Below, piece by piece: positions 25,914 through 34,565 of a stretch of DNA of 64,000 bases. How positions within the stretch are numbered: the stretch's first letter is position 1; each line of letters starts with the position of its first letter. The position numbers and the translations under genes were made by a program. The notes under the pieces were generated by a model, which had not been told where the DNA came from, did no database searches, and saw only the letters and a program-made list of their open reading frames with translations. This DNA comes from Gelatiniphilus marinus (GTDB taxonomy: Bacteria; Bacteroidota; Bacteroidia; Flavobacteriales; Flavobacteriaceae). The stretch lies in assembly GCF_042678305.1 (NCBI RefSeq), contig NZ_JBHUDT010000002.1, one strand, 5' to 3'.

Positions 25914-27878
25914 TTATTCTTCTTCTTCTTTGGTTTGTTTTTCTACTTTGGTTTCATCATTACTGTTTTCAAAAGGGCGCTTACCAAATATTTTTTCAAG
26001 ATTATCTTTGAAAATCACTTCTTTTTCAAGGAGAACTTCGGCAAGTTCTGTTAATTTGTCCTTATTGTCTTCAAGTAGTTTTAGGGCTCGTTGATACTGT
26101 TCTTCGATAATGGCTGAGATTTCTTTATCTATTAGTTCTGCGGTTTGTTCGCTATAGGGTTTTGTAAAGCCATATTCGTTTTGTCCTGAGGAATCGTAAT
26201 AGGTTAAATTGCCTATTTTATCGCTAAGGCCGTAAACCGTTACCATTGCTCTTGCTTGTTTGGTAACTTTTTCCAGATCGCTTAGGGCGCCAGTAGATAT
26301 TTTGTTGAAAATTACTTTTTCGGCCGCTCTACCTCCAAGTGCGGCACACATTTCGTCTAGCATTTGCTCTGGGCGTACTATTAAACGTTCTTCTGGTAGG
26401 TACCAGGCGGCACCTAATGAGCGGCCTCGGGGAACAATGGTAACTTTTACCAATGGCGCAGCATGTTCAAGCATCCAGCTTACTACGGCGTGTCCAGCTT
26501 CGTGGAAGGCTACGGCTTTTTTCTCGCTAGGGGTAATGATTTTGTTTTTCTTTTCCAGGCCACCAATTATTCTGTCAACAGCATCTAGGAAATCTTGTTT
26601 GTCAACTGCTTTTTTACCGTTTCTAGCGGCAATTAAAGCGGCTTCGTTACAAACGTTTGCTATATCTGCGCCAGAGAACCCTGGGGTTTGTTTAGATAAG
26701 AAATCCAAATCTAGGTTTTCTGCTTTTTTTAAGGGGCGCAGATGCACTTCGAAAATTTCTTTGCGTTCGCGTACGTCTGGTAGATCTACATATATCTGTC
26801 TATCAAAACGTCCGGCGCGCATTAAGGCTTTGTCTAAAATATCGGCTCTGTTGGTTGCGGCCAGTACAATTACGTTTGTGTTGGTGCCAAAACCATCCAT
26901 TTCGGTAAGTAGTTGGTTTAGGGTGTTTTCGCGCTCGTCGTTACTACCAGACATGGCGTTTTTGCCTCGGGCACGACCAATGGCATCAATTTCATCAATA
27001 AATATAATAGATGGCGATTTTTCTTTGGCTTGTTTAAATAAATCGCGCACTCGCGAAGCTCCAACGCCAACAAACATCTCTACAAAATCTGAACCCGATA
27101 ATGAGAAAAACGGTACTTTTGCCTCTCCCGCAACGGCTTTTGCCAATAGGGTCTTTCCGGTTCCTGGAGGGCCAACAAGCAATGCGCCTTTGGGTATTTT
27201 ACCTCCTAATGTGGTATATTTTTCGGGGAATTTTAAAAAGTCAACGATTTCTTGTACTTCTTCTTTGGCACCTTCTAATCCAGCAACATCTTTAAAGCTT
27301 GTTTTAACTTCGGTGTTTTGGTCGAATAGTTTAGCTTTCGATTTACCGATGTTGAAAATTTGCCCGCCGGCGCCACCGCCAGCACCTCCAGACATACGGC
27401 GCATTATAAAAATCCAAACGCCAATTAGCAAAACAAACGGTAGGATACCAATTAAAAAATCGCTTAGGTTACTGGTTTCTGTATCAAACTTTACAATTGG
27501 TTTGTTTGCAAGGTCTTTGGTGGCTTCGTTTAAATCATTTTCGAAATTTTGAAGATCGCCAAATTCAAATTTATAGTTTGGTAAACGCGTTGCTGATGGG
27601 ATAAAGGTTTGTGGCTTAGAGTTTTTGTGAACCTCTTTTGCCATGGCCTCTGCGGTTAAATACACTTTTGCAACCCGTGTGTTTTTTACGATGTCTATTT
27701 TTTCTACATCGCCATTTTCTAAATATCTAAAAAAATCTGCTGGTGTGGTTGAGCTGCCTTCTTGATAACTGCCTCCAAATAGTTGAAATCCTAAAAAAAT
27801 CGCTAATACAATTCCGTAAATCCAATACGGGCTAAATTTAGGCTTTTTCTCTTTTGTATTTTTTTTGTCGTTTGCCAT
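25914..27878 (-). CDS. ftsH: ATP-dependent zinc metalloprotease FtsH
   Basis: A 654-residue membrane AAA+ protease that degrades misfolded and regulatory membrane proteins. Transmembrane helices at about 17-34 and 141-159 flank a periplasmic domain. Walker A GPPGTGKT is at 236-243, Walker B IIFIDEID at 291-298 and zinc motif HEAGH at 459-463. A Gly-rich linker (SGGAGGGAGG) follows the second helix and the tail is acidic. It follows rsfS by 7 bases in the rsfS-ftsH-LUD-cdsA-psd-ACBP operon. Confidence 0.97.
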   Translation of the reverse strand: MANDKKNTKEKKPKFSPYWIYGIVLAIFLGFQLFGGSYQEGSSTTPADFFRYLENGDVEKIDIVKNTRVAKVYLTAEAMAKEVHKNSKPQTFIPSATRLPNYKFEFGDLQNFENDLNEATKDLANKPIVKFDTETSNLSDFLIGILPFVLLIGVWIFIMRRMSGGAGGGAGGQIFNIGKSKAKLFDQNTEVKTSFKDVAGLEGAKEEVQEIVDFLKFPEKYTTLGGKIPKGALLVGPPGTGKTLLAKAVAGEAKVPFFSLSGSDFVEMFVGVGASRVRDLFKQAKEKSPSIIFIDEIDAIGRARGKNAMSGSNDERENTLNQLLTEMDGFGTNTNVIVLAATNRADILDKALMRAGRFDRQIYVDLPDVRERKEIFEVHLRPLKKAENLDLDFLSKQTPGFSGADIANVCNEAALIAARNGKKAVDKQDFLDAVDRIIGGLEKKNKIITPSEKKAVAFHEAGHAVVSWMLEHAAPLVKVTIVPRGRSLGAAWYLPEERLIVRPEQMLDEMCAALGGRAAEKVIFNKISTGALSDLEKVTKQARAMVTVYGLSDKIGNLTYYDSSGQNEYGFTKPYSEQTAELIDKEISAIIEEQYQRALKLLEDNKDKLTELAEVLLEKEVIFKDNLEKIFGKRPFENSNDETKVEKQTKEEEE

Positions 27879-27885
27879 GTGTGTT

Positions 27886-28257
27886 TTAGTAACTGGTTTC
27901 TATTACTGTTGTTTTTGCATCGCCCCAAAGGCTTTCAATATCATAATACGCTCTAACGTGTTTTTGAAAAACGTGCACAACAATATTTACATAATCTATT
28001 AATACCCATTCAAGGTTGTCTAGTCCCTCTGTATGCCATGGGTTGTCTTTAAGTTCTTTGCTAACCTTTTTTTGTATTGAATTGACTATGGCGTTTACTT
28101 GTGTGTTTGAAGTGCCTTCGCAGATTATAAAGTAATCACAAACCGTGTTTTCAATTGCTCTTAAATCTAGTATGTTTATCTCTTTGCCTTTAACATCTTC
28201 AATGCCGCTTATTATTGCAGATATTAATTGGTCTGGGCTTGTTTTTTGTTTCGCCAT
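27886..28257 (-). CDS. rsfS: Ribosomal silencing factor RsfS
   Basis: A 123-residue protein that binds L14 and blocks subunit joining in starvation. The family core is visible: NTVCDYFIICEGTSNTQVNAI, PWHTEGLDNLEWVLIDYVNIVVHVF and YYDIESLWGDA. First gene of the operon; its -7 box is at 28277-28284. Confidence 0.95.
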   Translation of the reverse strand: MAKQKTSPDQLISAIISGIEDVKGKEINILDLRAIENTVCDYFIICEGTSNTQVNAIVNSIQKKVSKELKDNPWHTEGLDNLEWVLIDYVNIVVHVFQKHVRAYYDIESLWGDAKTTVIETSY

Positions 28258-28276
28258 TAATTTTATTTAATTTGTG

Positions 28277-28284
28277 CAAAGTTA
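28277..28284 (-). promoter_or_regulatory. -7 box of the rsfS-ftsH operon
   Basis: TAACTTTG on the minus strand matches TAnnTTTG, 19 bases upstream of the rsfS ATG. No clear TTG box at the ideal distance. Confidence 0.55.
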
Positions 28285-28350
28285 TTATTTTTTTAGTTCT
28301 TTATACTTTAAAATAATCATAAGATTTTAAAGCTTTAAAACTACTTGTAA

Positions 28351-29079
28351 ATGCATATAATCAAACTTGATGCCATCGACTCTACAAACTCGTTTTTAAA
28401 AGAAATGATTTATGCACAAGAGGTCGCCGATTATACTATTGTAGTTGCCCAACACCAAACCAATGGCCGTGGGCAAATGGGAACGACTTGGGATTCTGAT
28501 AGGGGTAAGAACCTCATGTTTAGCATGTTTAAGGATTTAAGTGCATATGTTGTAGAATTTCCTTTTTATATTAGTATGGCTGTTTCTTTGGCTATTTTTA
28601 AAACCTTAAAGGCTTTATGCATACCTCATTTAAGTATTAAATGGCCTAACGACATTTTGTCAGCAGACAAGAAGATTTGTGGTATTTTAATAGAGAATGT
28701 CATAAAAAACAAACTTAACTCTACGGTAATCGGTATTGGTGTAAATGTAAACCAAACCGAATTTAAAAACCTTCCCAAGGCTTCTTCGTTAAAAAACATT
28801 ACTGGTATGCACTATGATTTAGACGAGATTCTGCAAACCATTATCAAGCACACCAAGGCGTATTCTTTACTTTTACAGCAGGGAAACCATGAGGTTGTAA
28901 AAAACGAATATGAAGCTAATTTGTTTAGAAAAAACAAGCCTTCAACATTTAAAAACGCTAAAGGCGATTTGTTTTCGGGTTTTATTATCGGGGTTACCAA
29001 ATACGGTAAACTGCAGGTGCTTTTAGAAGACGAAATAGTAAAAAAATACGATCTTAAGGAAATTACACTAATGTACTAA
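28351..29079 (+). CDS. birA: Biotin--[acetyl-CoA-carboxylase] ligase
   Basis: A 242-residue monofunctional biotin protein ligase (no N-terminal DNA-binding domain). Seen: DSTNSFLKE, QTNGRGQMGTTWDS (the biotinyl-AMP loop), KWPNDILSADKKICGIL and IGIGVNVNQ. It attaches biotin to the carboxylase carrier protein. Divergent from rsfS with a 93-base gap. Confidence 0.94.
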   Translation: MHIIKLDAIDSTNSFLKEMIYAQEVADYTIVVAQHQTNGRGQMGTTWDSDRGKNLMFSMFKDLSAYVVEFPFYISMAVSLAIFKTLKALCIPHLSIKWPNDILSADKKICGILIENVIKNKLNSTVIGIGVNVNQTEFKNLPKASSLKNITGMHYDLDEILQTIIKHTKAYSLLLQQGNHEVVKNEYEANLFRKNKPSTFKNAKGDLFSGFIIGVTKYGKLQVLLEDEIVKKYDLKEITLMY

Positions 29080-29107
29080 GCAGCTTTTTGGGCTTGGTAC
29101 CCCAAGT

Positions 29108-29503
29108 TTAAATGGCTTTAGGGATGTTGGTAGCTAGGGTTTCTATAAATTTGCTTATCGGGCCTTTTATCATCATAGCCATCATGGTATTAAAGCTGCC
29201 CGTAAATTCCAGATGTACTTCGCTGGAGTTGTTCCCGGTATCGGTTATGTTTCCAATAAGCGAAAAATCCAATTTGCCACCGGCAGCACCCAGCACAATT
29301 TTATTTGGTGCCATGGCTTCTTTCTTTTTTAGTATGATTTCTGGCATGCCTTTTAAAGCAAAAAGAAATTTATCGCTGTCTAGAACTTCAAATTTACTAA
29401 TGTTATCGGGCATAAGGGATTCGAAGTTTTTTATGTCCGACAAAAAATCAAAAACCTCCTGTGGGGATTTGCCAACGTTAATTCTTGGTGATTCTAAATT
29501 CAT
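29108..29503 (-). CDS. SRPBCC (START-like) family protein
   Basis: A 131-residue single-domain protein with the helix-grip pattern: RINVGKSPQEVFDFLSDIKNFESLMPD at the start and a long C-terminal helix (FNTMMAMMIKGPISKFIETLATNI). Such proteins bind hydrophobic ligands. It ends 28 bases past the converging birA stop. The ligand is unknown. Confidence 0.75.
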   Translation of the reverse strand: MNLESPRINVGKSPQEVFDFLSDIKNFESLMPDNISKFEVLDSDKFLFALKGMPEIILKKKEAMAPNKIVLGAAGGKLDFSLIGNITDTGNNSSEVHLEFTGSFNTMMAMMIKGPISKFIETLATNIPKAI

Positions 29504-29584
29504 AATGATTGTTAAGATGTTATTTGTTGAGGCGTTTAGTTGTACGTGATGATAGCTTTAAAGCTAAACAGGGTAATTGTGTTG

Positions 29585-30229
29585 TCAATTAGGGTTCCAT
29601 GCACTGGGGTTGCTGTTCCATTCAGAAAGGGTTTCCAGTTCTTTTTCAGAAATATAATTGGTTTCTAAGGCCTGTTCGAGCAAGCTTTGGTAGTTGCTAA
29701 GGGTATGGAGGTTTATGTTTTCTTTTTTAAAGTTCTCGGTAGCCACATCAAAGCCGTATGTAAAGATGGCTACCATACCTTTTACGTTAATGTTGGCGTC
29801 TTTTAAAGCTTTTACGGCATTTAAACTGCTTTGGCCGGTGCTAATCAGGTCTTCAACAACCACAACATTTTGTCCGCTTTCAATAAAGCCTTCAATTTGG
29901 TTTTTGCGCCCGTGCCCTTTTGCATCTGGACGTACGTAAATAAAAGGCAGGCCTAAATATTCTGCAACTAAAATGCCAATGCCAATAGCGCCTGTGGCAA
30001 CACCCGCGATGGCATCGGGCTTGCCGTAATGTTGTTCGATTTGTTTGGCCATGACTTCGCGAATGTAGTTGCGAATGGGCGGAAACGATAATACAATTCT
30101 GTTGTCGCAATAAATGGGCGATTTCCAGCCAGAGGCCCAAGTAAACGGATCTTTTGGGCTTAGTTTTATAGCATTAACTTGTAATAAAACCTCGGCGGTC
30201 TTTCTAGCGGTGTGTTTGTTAAAAATCAT
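29585..30229 (-). CDS. pyrE: Orotate phosphoribosyltransferase
   Basis: A 214-residue enzyme making OMP from orotate and PRPP in pyrimidine synthesis. PRPP motif VVVVEDLISTGQSS, and FTWASGWKSPIYCDNR and ATGAIGIGILVA are typical. ATG 30229 is used; an in-frame ATG at 30247 would lie upstream of the likely transcription start. Divergent from the Nudix gene and just upstream of the SRPBCC gene. Confidence 0.95.
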   Translation of the reverse strand: MIFNKHTARKTAEVLLQVNAIKLSPKDPFTWASGWKSPIYCDNRIVLSFPPIRNYIREVMAKQIEQHYGKPDAIAGVATGAIGIGILVAEYLGLPFIYVRPDAKGHGRKNQIEGFIESGQNVVVVEDLISTGQSSLNAVKALKDANINVKGMVAIFTYGFDVATENFKKENINLHTLSNYQSLLEQALETNYISEKELETLSEWNSNPSAWNPN

Positions 30230-30234
30230 AGCCG

Positions 30235-30242
30235 CAAAATTA
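30235..30242 (-). promoter_or_regulatory. -7 box of pyrE, implying a leaderless mRNA
   Basis: TAATTTTG on the minus strand ends 5 bases before the ATG at 30229. The surrounding GTAATTTTGCGGCTATGA is almost the same as at lipB. Confidence 0.6.
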
Positions 30243-30359
30243 CACATAAATTTATTTTTTTTTGAACTGAACTGTAATGAATAAAATTATTTTTTTTAAC
30301 ACTGGCCAAAATGTGTTGAAAAATGATATTTTTACCAAAACAAAATTAAGCAAAGCTTT

Positions 30360-30941
30360 ATGCACAGAATTTTTGTTAACGATAAACCTATAATTTTAAC
30401 AACTGTAGTTGAGAAGGAAGATGGCTTTAAAAACTATTTGCTAAAAACTGTAGATATGGCTAAAGTTATAAGAAAACTTAACAGGACAAAGCTTAAAGAG
30501 GTTAGGCTTATCGGGAAAAAGAAAAAAAAGCTGCTGGAGAGGTTTCTTAAAAAGTTGCCCAATGTTGTTGCCGGTGGCGGAAAAGTGTATAACGACAATG
30601 GTGAAATTTTGTTTATTTACAGAAACGATAAATGGGATTTGCCCAAAGGAAAAATTGAAGGAAACGAAACCATTGAAAGAACCGCCATTAGGGAAGTTAC
30701 CGAAGAAACGGGCGTTAGCGGGCTTGAAATTACAAAGCCCTTGGAAACAACCTACCATATTTTTAAGCGCAACGGTCGATACAAAATAAAAATAACGTAT
30801 TGGTTTGAAATGAAAACGAGTTTTAAAGGCAATTTATACGCCCAGGAAAACGAAGGCATTACTAAAGTGGAATGGCTTGATAAAGCGCAAACCAAAAAAG
30901 CATTGGAGAATAGTTATGCTAATATTAAGGCTTTGGTTTAG
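30360..30941 (+). CDS. Nudix hydrolase
   Basis: A 193-residue protein with a complete Nudix box at 97-119 (G-x5-E-x7-REVTEETG). An N-terminal extension of about 65 basic residues, including IGKKKKKLLERFLKKL, precedes the Nudix fold. Nudix enzymes hydrolyse nucleoside diphosphates linked to another moiety; the substrate is not readable. Its divergence from pyrE suggests a nucleotide-related role, but that is inference. Confidence 0.9.
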   Translation: MHRIFVNDKPIILTTVVEKEDGFKNYLLKTVDMAKVIRKLNRTKLKEVRLIGKKKKKLLERFLKKLPNVVAGGGKVYNDNGEILFIYRNDKWDLPKGKIEGNETIERTAIREVTEETGVSGLEITKPLETTYHIFKRNGRYKIKITYWFEMKTSFKGNLYAQENEGITKVEWLDKAQTKKALENSYANIKALV

Positions 30942-31035
30942 GGGGTAAAGGTTTGTTTAACGGCTCTGTGTAAGGCTTGTTGCGTTTGGTTTAGCGTAAA
31001 GTAAGCAAATAATCACTGATTAGAAAATTCGCTAG

Positions 31036-31051
31036 CCCCGATGCTTCGGGG
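31036..31051. repeat. Short GC hairpin in a repeat remnant
   Basis: CCCCGA, TGCT, TCGGGG forms a 6-bp stem. It resembles the hairpins inside the GCGTTA elements (copies 3 and 4) but lacks their ends; could be a fragment or a terminator for the Nudix gene. Confidence 0.4.
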
Positions 31052-31104
31052 TTCGTAAACAGGCTCTTATCAGGCAATTAATTTTATACGCTGTTGGCAT
31101 TTTG

Positions 31105-32016
31105 TTATTTTTTATTCTTTTTCAGAGATTGTTTAATCAGACTCATAATATATTCTATGTCCTCATCATTACTAAATTGTAATTGATAATCTCCATTTCC
31201 ATAATGTCCAATTTCCGAAACATCTCTAGTTAATTTTTTTGAATCTTCTAATTCTCCTTTTTTAAGGTTAATATGAAGTTTAAGGGCATTCTTTTGTACT
31301 TGAACGTCAACAACGTTTGTTCCTGAAACATAAGCTATATATTTTTTTTTTGGTTTAACTTCTAAATCACCTAAATTTAAAAGAGCGTTTTTTACTTTTT
31401 CATAAAGTTCTTTTGTCTCTTCGGTTGCTCTTTCCAAATGTTCAGATTCAGAGTAAACCTTTATTTCTTTGGCAATTTTGTCAATTGTTTCATCCGTTTT
31501 GGAAATCGTTTTAATACTTTCTTGAGCACCAGCTTTCTGTATTTGTTCAAATGAAACAGTTTCGTTTTCAAATCTTTTCACTTCCCACAATTCAATCGGC
31601 AAATCTTTGAAATTAATTGCCTCACGTTGATAATTAGTAAACTTTGGAGAAACAAAAAGTACTCTGGATTGAGACCAATCAACATCAGTCCTTTTCAGCG
31701 TTCTATTCTGACTTTCGTTAAATTCAAGAATAAAATCCGCTTTGTTATTTAACATTAATGACAGATAAGCATAACCTTGGTCAATTACACTAAAGTTCTT
31801 GTCTCGTTTGTATTCGATTATTACAAAAGCATTCGCTTCTAAGTCAAAAGCAAGAGTGTCAATTCGAAAACTATTCAGAGCAAATTCCGATTTCACAAAT
31901 TCAAGTCCCAAAATTGTTTTCAGATTATGTTCTGTTATATCTTGGATTTCTTTTTCGAGACGAAATGGTTTCTCTTTAATGTACTTTAAGGATTTTTCTA
32001 TTTTGTATAATGCCAT
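31105..32016 (-). CDS. PD-(D/E)XK (NucS-like) nuclease with DUF5655 domain
   Basis: A 303-residue two-domain protein. The N-terminal part has RIDTLAFD (D53) followed by AFVIIEYKRDK (E68, K70) and DQGYAYLS (Q80), the layout of NucS-like and related PD-(D/E)XK nucleases. The C-terminal DUF5655 domain (about 203-300) contains KKKYIAYVSGTNVVDVQV and GHYGNGDYQLQFSN. Such genes are often accessory and patchily distributed. Codon use looks less typical (more CAA/TTC-rich) than its neighbours, consistent with transfer. DNA repair or defence are both possible. Confidence 0.75.
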   Translation of the reverse strand: MALYKIEKSLKYIKEKPFRLEKEIQDITEHNLKTILGLEFVKSEFALNSFRIDTLAFDLEANAFVIIEYKRDKNFSVIDQGYAYLSLMLNNKADFILEFNESQNRTLKRTDVDWSQSRVLFVSPKFTNYQREAINFKDLPIELWEVKRFENETVSFEQIQKAGAQESIKTISKTDETIDKIAKEIKVYSESEHLERATEETKELYEKVKNALLNLGDLEVKPKKKYIAYVSGTNVVDVQVQKNALKLHINLKKGELEDSKKLTRDVSEIGHYGNGDYQLQFSNDEDIEYIMSLIKQSLKKNKK

Positions 32017-32102
32017 TTATATTCTCGGTTTTTTAATGAATGCCAATGCTAAGATAAACATCAGTTTTAATGAATTTTATCGATAGTTAAACGAAGGTAT
32101 CG

Positions 32103-32118
32103 TTTTTTTTTTTTTTTT
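32103..32118. repeat. 16-base T homopolymer
   Basis: An uninterrupted run of 16 T upstream of the nuclease gene and 27 bases past the M14 peptidase stop. Runs like this slip during replication; it may vary between cells or be miscounted in sequencing. Confidence 0.85.
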
Positions 32119-32144
32119 CTGACAAAGACAATTTTTTATTATAC

Positions 32145-33878
32145 TCAATTAGCAACCCTATAAACCGGATACTGCAAATGCGCCTTTTCGTAGTTATCAC
32201 TTTGTTTGTGCAACCAATCTAATTGGGCGTACCAATTATTTGCAAAGGCTTTATCGTTTTGTTTTTTAGCCTCAAACTCCATTTTTAATTTTTTATTATT
32301 ATTTATTAATTCTACAGCTTTGTCTTCCCAAACATAAGGCGAGAAACCTTCTTTTTGTTGTAAAATGGTATCGAAAAAATTCCAGTTAAAAAACGAATCG
32401 TGGGCTTGTGGCTCCAGGGTTTCTATAATATATTTAAAAGAAGGCTGATTGGTTTTTATATAATAATCGCCTTTTCTAAATGTTATGTTTTCCGTGTTTG
32501 AAATTACCGAAACGTTGTAATGTGGATAATGCCCTTCGTAAGGGTGTTGCCTGGTTTTATAATCTTTAATTTTATAGCTTTCAACAGTTAGCGTGGTTTC
32601 ATTTTTAAATACCTGAAATTCAACAGCATTCAATTTTAACAACGCGATAACACGATGCCAACTTTGTGGAATAATATAAGCTGTGGGGATTTTAATTTCC
32701 AAAGTTGGTTTAAAATAATTTTGGTAAATAAGGTCTTTGGTAAACGGTTTGTTTCTATTGTATTTTAAGCGTTCAAATCCGGTAATTTCACTTTTAGTGT
32801 TTTCGGCCTCAAAACCTTTAAAGTTTATAGTTGATGTTTTTGTGGTATCAATTTGCCAATGTAGTGCATACATTTTTTTAGGATGGATGGTATTGGCTTT
32901 TTTACGCAATACCGCAATTTTATCGCCTTGTTCTTCGGTAATTTCAATCATGCTTTTCATTAATTCGTAAGTGCCCTCAACACGTTGTTTGTAGGGTTTT
33001 AACATGTGCGTTTCTACCATCATTCCCAAGGTGTTAAACAGCGTTGTATAGCCCGTTGAGTACCGCGGATAATCCATAAACTGAGAAAATCCTTTATCTG
33101 GAACGCGATTAAAAACATTAACGTATGGCGTAATATCCCAATCTTTTTTTGCTAATTTTTCCTCTAATTCGGGCATCATTTCTGAGTATATAAAATAACC
33201 CAAATCGCCACCAAGTTTGTTGTGCTGCGTAAACAAATGGGTAAGCGTGTACTGGTAATCGGCACCGTTGCTAACATGATTGTCTATAAAAACATCGGGC
33301 TTTGCCAAATGGAAAATCTTAGCAAAGGTTTGGGCATTTTTAGTGTCGCATTTTATAAAGTCGCGGTTTAAGTCGTAGTTTCTGGCATTGCCCCTAAACC
33401 CGTAATCTTTTGGGCCATTTTGGTTGGTTCTCGTTGTAGAGTTTCTGTTTAAACTACCACCAACATTATAAATAGGAATGGTAACAATTACCGTGTTTTT
33501 GGGTGTCTCGATAGTGCCGTTTGCCAAATCCCTAAATAGCATCATGGTAGCATCTATACCATCAGGTTCTCCCGGATGGATGCCGTTGTTTATTAAAAGG
33601 ATGCGTTTGTTTTTTCGAATTTCAGAAAAATCGAATAGAGATTCGGCATTAAAAGTAACGATGTGCAAAGGTAAGCCTGCATCGGTTTCGCCCATGGTTT
33701 TTATTGAAATTTCTGGATAGGCCTCGGCTAAATCATTATAATACGTTATGGTTTGCTTGTAAGTTGCGGTTTCTAAACCCCCAGATTTTTCAAAGTGCGT
33801 TTTAAAATCATAATCAGGTTTTGTTTTAGGGGCATTGCAGGACACCAATAAAAACAAAAAAAATATTATTATTCTCAT
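32145..33878 (-). CDS. M14 family zinc carboxypeptidase lipoprotein
   Basis: A 577-residue lipoprotein (lipobox LVSC, C14). Zinc ligands: H101 and E104 in NNGIHPGEPDG, and H201 in FIDNHVSNGADY; substrate Arg/Asn in GNARNYDLNRDF (163-173). The last 250 residues form a C-terminal beta-rich domain. It likely trims peptides or peptidoglycan stems in the envelope. No clear promoter box. Confidence 0.88.
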   Translation of the reverse strand: MRIIIFFLFLLVSCNAPKTKPDYDFKTHFEKSGGLETATYKQTITYYNDLAEAYPEISIKTMGETDAGLPLHIVTFNAESLFDFSEIRKNKRILLINNGIHPGEPDGIDATMMLFRDLANGTIETPKNTVIVTIPIYNVGGSLNRNSTTRTNQNGPKDYGFRGNARNYDLNRDFIKCDTKNAQTFAKIFHLAKPDVFIDNHVSNGADYQYTLTHLFTQHNKLGGDLGYFIYSEMMPELEEKLAKKDWDITPYVNVFNRVPDKGFSQFMDYPRYSTGYTTLFNTLGMMVETHMLKPYKQRVEGTYELMKSMIEITEEQGDKIAVLRKKANTIHPKKMYALHWQIDTTKTSTINFKGFEAENTKSEITGFERLKYNRNKPFTKDLIYQNYFKPTLEIKIPTAYIIPQSWHRVIALLKLNAVEFQVFKNETTLTVESYKIKDYKTRQHPYEGHYPHYNVSVISNTENITFRKGDYYIKTNQPSFKYIIETLEPQAHDSFFNWNFFDTILQQKEGFSPYVWEDKAVELINNNKKLKMEFEAKKQNDKAFANNWYAQLDWLHKQSDNYEKAHLQYPVYRVAN

Positions 33879-34085
33879 TGTTATGGGGTTTTTGGTTAAA
33901 ATTATTTGGTAAAAATTCGTTTTATTTAAAAAATATGTAAATCTACAATTTTATTGTAATTATAAATTATTTGGTAAATTAAACTTTAATAAAAAATAAT
34001 AACTTAGTGTGTTGTATTTTGCTACGACTTTTAAGGGCAACCTGTTGTTTTTAAGTTTTGTAGATCTCTCGTAATAATAAAAAAT

Positions 34086-34460
34086 ATGAAGGTTTGTAAT
34101 CTGTCTTTTGGCAAAATAGTTGTTTTAAATAAAAATTTAGCCGAAGTTATTGTTAACGAAGGGGTCCATTTTAACGAAGCTATGGTTGATGAATACCATA
34201 ATTTTTTATTGTCTAATTTAAGCAAGCCTTTTGCTTTGCTCGTTAACAAAAAACATTCTTATTCTTATGCTTTCGAGGCCCAAAAGCAGATTTCGTCTTT
34301 AAGTGGTATTCAAGCCATTGCTGTAGTTGTCTTTACAAGCGCTAGCTTAATGGCCACTAAAACTTTAATGAACGTTAACAGGACCGAAACCAGCAACATT
34401 AAAATATTTCAAGACCGAGACAAAGCTCTACTTTGGTTAATCGAAGAAATAAACTCTTAA
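34086..34460 (+). CDS. Small STAS/SpoIIAA-like protein upstream of the SulP transporter
   Basis: A 124-residue soluble protein with the SpoIIAA-like alternation of strands and helices (GKIVVLNKNLAEVIVNEG, KPFALLVNKKHSYSYAFEAQ, IQAIAVVVFTSASLMATKTLM). It is 105 bases before a SulP-type anion transporter, whose own promoter lies in between. It could regulate the transporter or be independent; family recognition is only moderate. Confidence 0.55.
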   Translation: MKVCNLSFGKIVVLNKNLAEVIVNEGVHFNEAMVDEYHNFLLSNLSKPFALLVNKKHSYSYAFEAQKQISSLSGIQAIAVVVFTSASLMATKTLMNVNRTETSNIKIFQDRDKALLWLIEEINS

Positions 34461-34513
34461 CTCTCCTCAAACGTTATAGTAGTCGATTTTTAAAAAAATA
34501 TAACTGCAAGCAC

Positions 34514-34543
34514 TTGTGCATTTGCAGATTAAGCCTAAATTTG
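34514..34543 (+). promoter_or_regulatory. Bacteroidota-type promoter of the SulP gene
   Basis: TTG (34514-34516), exactly 19 nt, TAAATTTG (34536-34543); start codon at 34566. Confidence 0.75.
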
Positions 34544-34565
34544 CCACTTCTTAAAACAAACCGTT

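Noticed and set aside
26260..27552. 430-codon open frame antisense to ftsH
   Set aside because: Its translation is low-complexity Ser/Pro/Arg sequence and mirrors FtsH codons; it has no promoter or family match.
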